Shown in pieces: positions 6,556 to 8,010 of a stretch of DNA of 8,010 nucleotides. The stretch is from the NCBI GenBank assembly GCA_027294815.1, contig JAPULP010000421.1:1-8010 (forward strand). The letters are read 5' to 3'. How positions within the stretch are numbered: the first letter of the stretch is position 1; each line of letters opens with the position of its first letter. Made by a program: the position numbers and the translations under genes. Below the pieces are notes generated by a model. That model did not search any database, was not told the origin of the DNA, and saw nothing but the letters and a program-made list of their open reading frames with translations. The stretch comes from Gemmatimonadota bacterium. Its GTDB lineage: Bacteria; Gemmatimonadota; Gemmatimonadetes; Gemmatimonadales; GWC2-71-9.

Positions 6556-6831
6556 ATGGAACCCGTTATGGTTTTGGTCCCGCTCGCCGGAATGGCAACC
6601 GGGTTGATCATTATTACTGGCTTTTTCAAGACCGTACGGCACTTCATCGACCGCAAGATGGCATCGGGAACCGACCACGAACTCCACGCCGAGATTTTAG
6701 ACCTTCACGCACGGATCGAAGCGTTGGAGCGTGACCAAGGCCGGGTCGAGGAGCTGGAAGACCGACTCGATTTCGCCGAGCGGTTGCTGGCCGATGGCAA
6801 GCGACCCGATCAGTTGCGGGCAGAGTCTTGA
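6556..6831 (+). CDS. Small membrane protein with coiled coil, PspB-like layout (paralogue 1)
   Basis: A 91-residue protein with ribosome site GGAGG (6544-6548) at 7 nt from the ATG. Residues about 4-23 (VMVLVPLAGMATGLIIITGF) form one membrane helix, followed by a basic stretch (KTVRHFIDRK) that should keep the rest in the cytoplasm. Residues about 40-80 are a charged coiled coil ending in VEELEDRLDFAERLLAD. This order, and an R-L-x-x-x-E-R-L-L pattern comparable to RIQALESIL in E. coli PspB, suggests a PspB-type partner of PspA. The resemblance is short and may reflect architecture rather than descent. The next gene is a paralogue sharing the helix-plus-coil layout and the DF(A/T)ERLL motif, and pspA lies about 900 bp downstream. 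The gene is real with high confidence; the function is inferred from layout and context. Confidence 0.85.
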   Translation: MEPVMVLVPLAGMATGLIIITGFFKTVRHFIDRKMASGTDHELHAEILDLHARIEALERDQGRVEELEDRLDFAERLLADGKRPDQLRAES

Positions 6832-6856
6832 GGAACCGAGGGCGGAGGTAATGGGA

Positions 6857-7147
6857 ATGGAAGAGGCTATCGCCGTATTCTTCATTTTCGGTGGGGGCGC
6901 CGCGTTCCTCCTGGCCATCTCACCCATCGGGAGGGCGATCGCCGACCGTATCCGGGGCAAGGGGCAGTTCGGTGGGAGCGAGCGGATCGTGCACCTCCAG
7001 GAGAGCCACGAATCCCTGCTCGAAGAGGTGGACGGGCTCCGCCAAGAAGTTGGCGATCTTCAAGAGAGGATGGACTTTACGGAGCGTCTGCTGGCCAGGG
7101 ATCGGGAGCAGGTGAGGTTGCCGCAGTCCGAAAACGTTCAAGATTGA
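6857..7147 (+). CDS. Small membrane protein with coiled coil, PspB-like layout (paralogue 2)
   Basis: A 96-residue protein. Two ATGs lie six bases apart (6851 and 6857). I chose 6857 because it stands 8 nt from GGAGG (6844-6848), whereas 6851 stands only 2 nt away; using 6851 would add only Met-Gly. Residues about 4-21 (AIAVFFIFGGGAAFLLAI) form the membrane helix, followed by basic residues (GRAIADRIRGK). Residues about 42-82 form a coiled coil ending in VGDLQERMDFTERLLAR. The coil's end lines up with paralogue 1 (LEDRLDFAERLLAD), pointing to tandem duplication with divergence in the membrane half. The 25-nt gap after paralogue 1 indicates co-transcription. Proposed role: a cytoplasm-facing membrane adaptor for the PspA encoded downstream; this is inference. 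Confidence 0.85.
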   Translation: MEEAIAVFFIFGGGAAFLLAISPIGRAIADRIRGKGQFGGSERIVHLQESHESLLEEVDGLRQEVGDLQERMDFTERLLARDREQVRLPQSENVQD

Positions 7148-7185
7148 AACATTCGGGGCATCGCTGGCGTACTAAGGGAATGAAG

Positions 7186-7201
7186 ATCCCGGAATCCCGG
7201 A
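7186..7201. repeat. Tandem 8-mer ATCCCGGA x2
   Basis: Two exact adjacent copies of ATCCCGGA (7186-7193 and 7194-7201) lie 39 nt after the stop of paralogue 2. The second copy runs into GGAAC (7199-7203), which resembles an extracytoplasmic sigma-factor -35, but no matching -10 could be fixed. The array may be a small operator or chance duplication. Confidence 0.4.
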
Positions 7202-7245
7202 ACAGGCGTTCGGCTGTCGCGGATCGCCGCCTTTCCGCTCATTGG

Positions 7246-7275
7246 TTGCCTGGAGCCCGTCGGGGAGGTTAGGCT
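7246..7275 (+). promoter_or_regulatory. Weak promoter candidate before the YbjN-like gene
   Basis: In the 198-bp gap 7148-7345, TTGCCT (7246-7251) and TAGGCT (7270-7275) are spaced 18 nt and match sigma-70 hexamers at four and three of six bases. The gap suggests a separate promoter for the YbjN-like gene and pspA, but this match is weak. No terminator hairpin with a T-run is seen in the gap. Confidence 0.2.
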
Positions 7276-7345
7276 GACTGACTCGGCGGCACGAGCCGGT
7301 TCTGAGGTGTTTCGCAGGTAGCAGGCTTTTATCTCGGAGGAATGA

Positions 7346-7735
7346 ATGGCGAGTCGCGAAGACCTCGAAAGTTTTGTCGCCCGATTGGACGACAGCATCA
7401 GTAGTGACGAGGTCGAGACAGGCATCTGGACCATCACCGGAGAAGACGATGCTCCCGTCGTCGTCAGTTTTAACCCTCCCGTGGCTGTGTTTCATGTCAA
7501 CGTGATGGAGCTTCCTGGACCCGGAACAAACCGCAACGAACTCATGCAGAAACTGTTGGAGTTGAACGCCGAGGGAATGGTGCATGGCTCCTACGGCATC
7601 GAGGGATCGCAAGTGGTCTTGACGGACGCCTTGCAGCTCGAGAATCTCGATTTCAACGAATTTCAGGCAAGCCTGGACTCGATAACACTGGCGCTGGGCT
7701 CGCATATGTCGGCCCTGGCGTCGTTCAAGGAGTAA
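7346..7735 (+). CDS. YbjN/CesT-like small protein next to pspA
   Basis: A 129-residue cytoplasmic protein with ribosome site GGAGG (7336-7340) 5 nt before the ATG. An overlapping ATG at 7342 is in another frame and opens no plausible protein. Predicted order: N-terminal helix (4-17), strands around GIWTIT, PVVVSFNP and VFHVNVMELP (26-56), a helix NELMQKLLELNAEG (64-77), a strand pair YGIEGSQVVLTDALQLENL (83-101), and a long C-terminal helix (104-125). This alpha-beta arrangement, with LLELN followed by a 'value then L-x-x-L' segment, resembles the YbjN and type III secretion chaperone (CesT/Tir) fold; no secretion genes are nearby. Proteins of that fold bind partner proteins, so I infer a chaperone or adaptor for PspA. 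Its last codons contain the pspA ribosome site, so the two genes are co-transcribed. The fold call is moderate and the role is inference. Confidence 0.75.
   Translation: MASREDLESFVARLDDSISSDEVETGIWTITGEDDAPVVVSFNPPVAVFHVNVMELPGPGTNRNELMQKLLELNAEGMVHGSYGIEGSQVVLTDALQLENLDFNEFQASLDSITLALGSHMSALASFKE
7727..7732 (+). promoter_or_regulatory. pspA ribosome binding site within the preceding gene
   Basis: AAGGAG lies 8 nt before the pspA ATG and occupies the last codons of the YbjN-like gene, just before its TAA (7733-7735). Ribosomes finishing the upstream gene would pass over it, consistent with linked translation. Confidence 0.75.
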
Positions 7736-7740
7736 GAGAT

Positions 7741-8010
7741 ATGGGGATCTTCGATCGCCTGGGTACGCTGCTCAAATCGAACATAAACGATCTCATCAGC
7801 CGCGCCGAAAATCCTGAGAAGGTCTTAAATCAGCTGATCACCGACATGCGGAGTCAGCTGGCAAAGGCGAAACAGGAAGTGGCGTCGGCGATCGCTGACG
7901 AGAAGAAGCTGGCAGCTCAAGTCGAGAAAGAGAAGAAACAGGCGGAAGAGTGGCAAAAGCGGGCGATGCTCGGCGTGCAACAGAACCGCGACGACTTGGC
8001 CAAGCAGGCG
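7741..8010 (+). CDS. pspA: PspA/IM30 (Vipp1) family membrane-stress protein (3' end beyond window)
   Basis: The first 90 codons are visible; the frame is open to the window edge. The start MGIFDRLGTLLKSNINDLIS is the family's amphipathic membrane-binding helix. It is followed by RAENPEKVLNQLITDMRSQL (21-40), the conserved ENPEK-type turn and first hairpin helix, and a long charged coiled coil (KAKQEVASAIADEKKLAAQVEKEK). PspA/IM30 proteins are ESCRT-III relatives that polymerise on the inner membrane and protect it under stress. Family members are about 220-250 residues, so over half of this one is missing. Two PspB-like proteins and a YbjN/CesT-like protein precede it; no PspF-type activator or PspC is visible in the window. 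Whether it is closer to PspA or Vipp1 cannot be decided without the C-terminus. Confidence 0.96.
   Translation, partial: MGIFDRLGTLLKSNINDLISRAENPEKVLNQLITDMRSQLAKAKQEVASAIADEKKLAAQVEKEKKQAEEWQKRAMLGVQQNRDDLAKQA

Noticed and set aside
7180..7272. 30-residue open frame (ATG at 7180, TAG at 7270) in the gap before the YbjN-like gene
   Set aside because: AAGGGA sits too close to the ATG, the product is Arg-rich with no motif, and it includes the tandem 8-mer. It is most likely untranslated leader.

Overview
This 8 kb window is high-GC bacterial chromosome (about 60% G+C by eye). It has two divergent transcription units, then a second plus-strand cluster that runs off the right edge. Gene content is housekeeping and envelope-related, with no phage, plasmid or transposase gene. 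The PspA locus with small helical partners, the TPR and transglutaminase genes and the heptad intergenic repeats would suit an environmental Gemmatimonadota- or Acidobacteriota-like organism. That placement is an impression and could be wrong.

Left part (1-3351, minus strand): a four-gene operon read right to left. It encodes CutA1, a six-TPR protein with a basic N-terminus, a divergent macro-domain protein, and a membrane-anchored transglutaminase-like protein cut by the window edge. All three junctions are 4-nt stop/start overlaps (ATGA, GTGA, GTGA), so translation is probably coupled and the four proteins may work together.

Middle (3352-6356): a 143-bp divergent regulatory region holds three inverted repeats. 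One is an exact match to the CRP core consensus TGTGA-N6-TCACA, lying in the spacer of a plausible uvrA promoter. This is followed by a complete uvrA (953 aa), the damage-recognition ATPase of nucleotide excision repair.

Right part (6357-8010, plus strand): a 199-bp intergenic stretch made of three different repeat types leads into two small paralogous proteins, each with an N-terminal membrane segment and a coiled coil (PspB-like layout). After a 198-bp gap come a YbjN/CesT-like small protein and the start of pspA, whose ribosome binding site lies in the end of the preceding gene. I read this as a phage-shock-like membrane-stress locus with a non-classical set of PspA partners. It is the most interesting system in the window.
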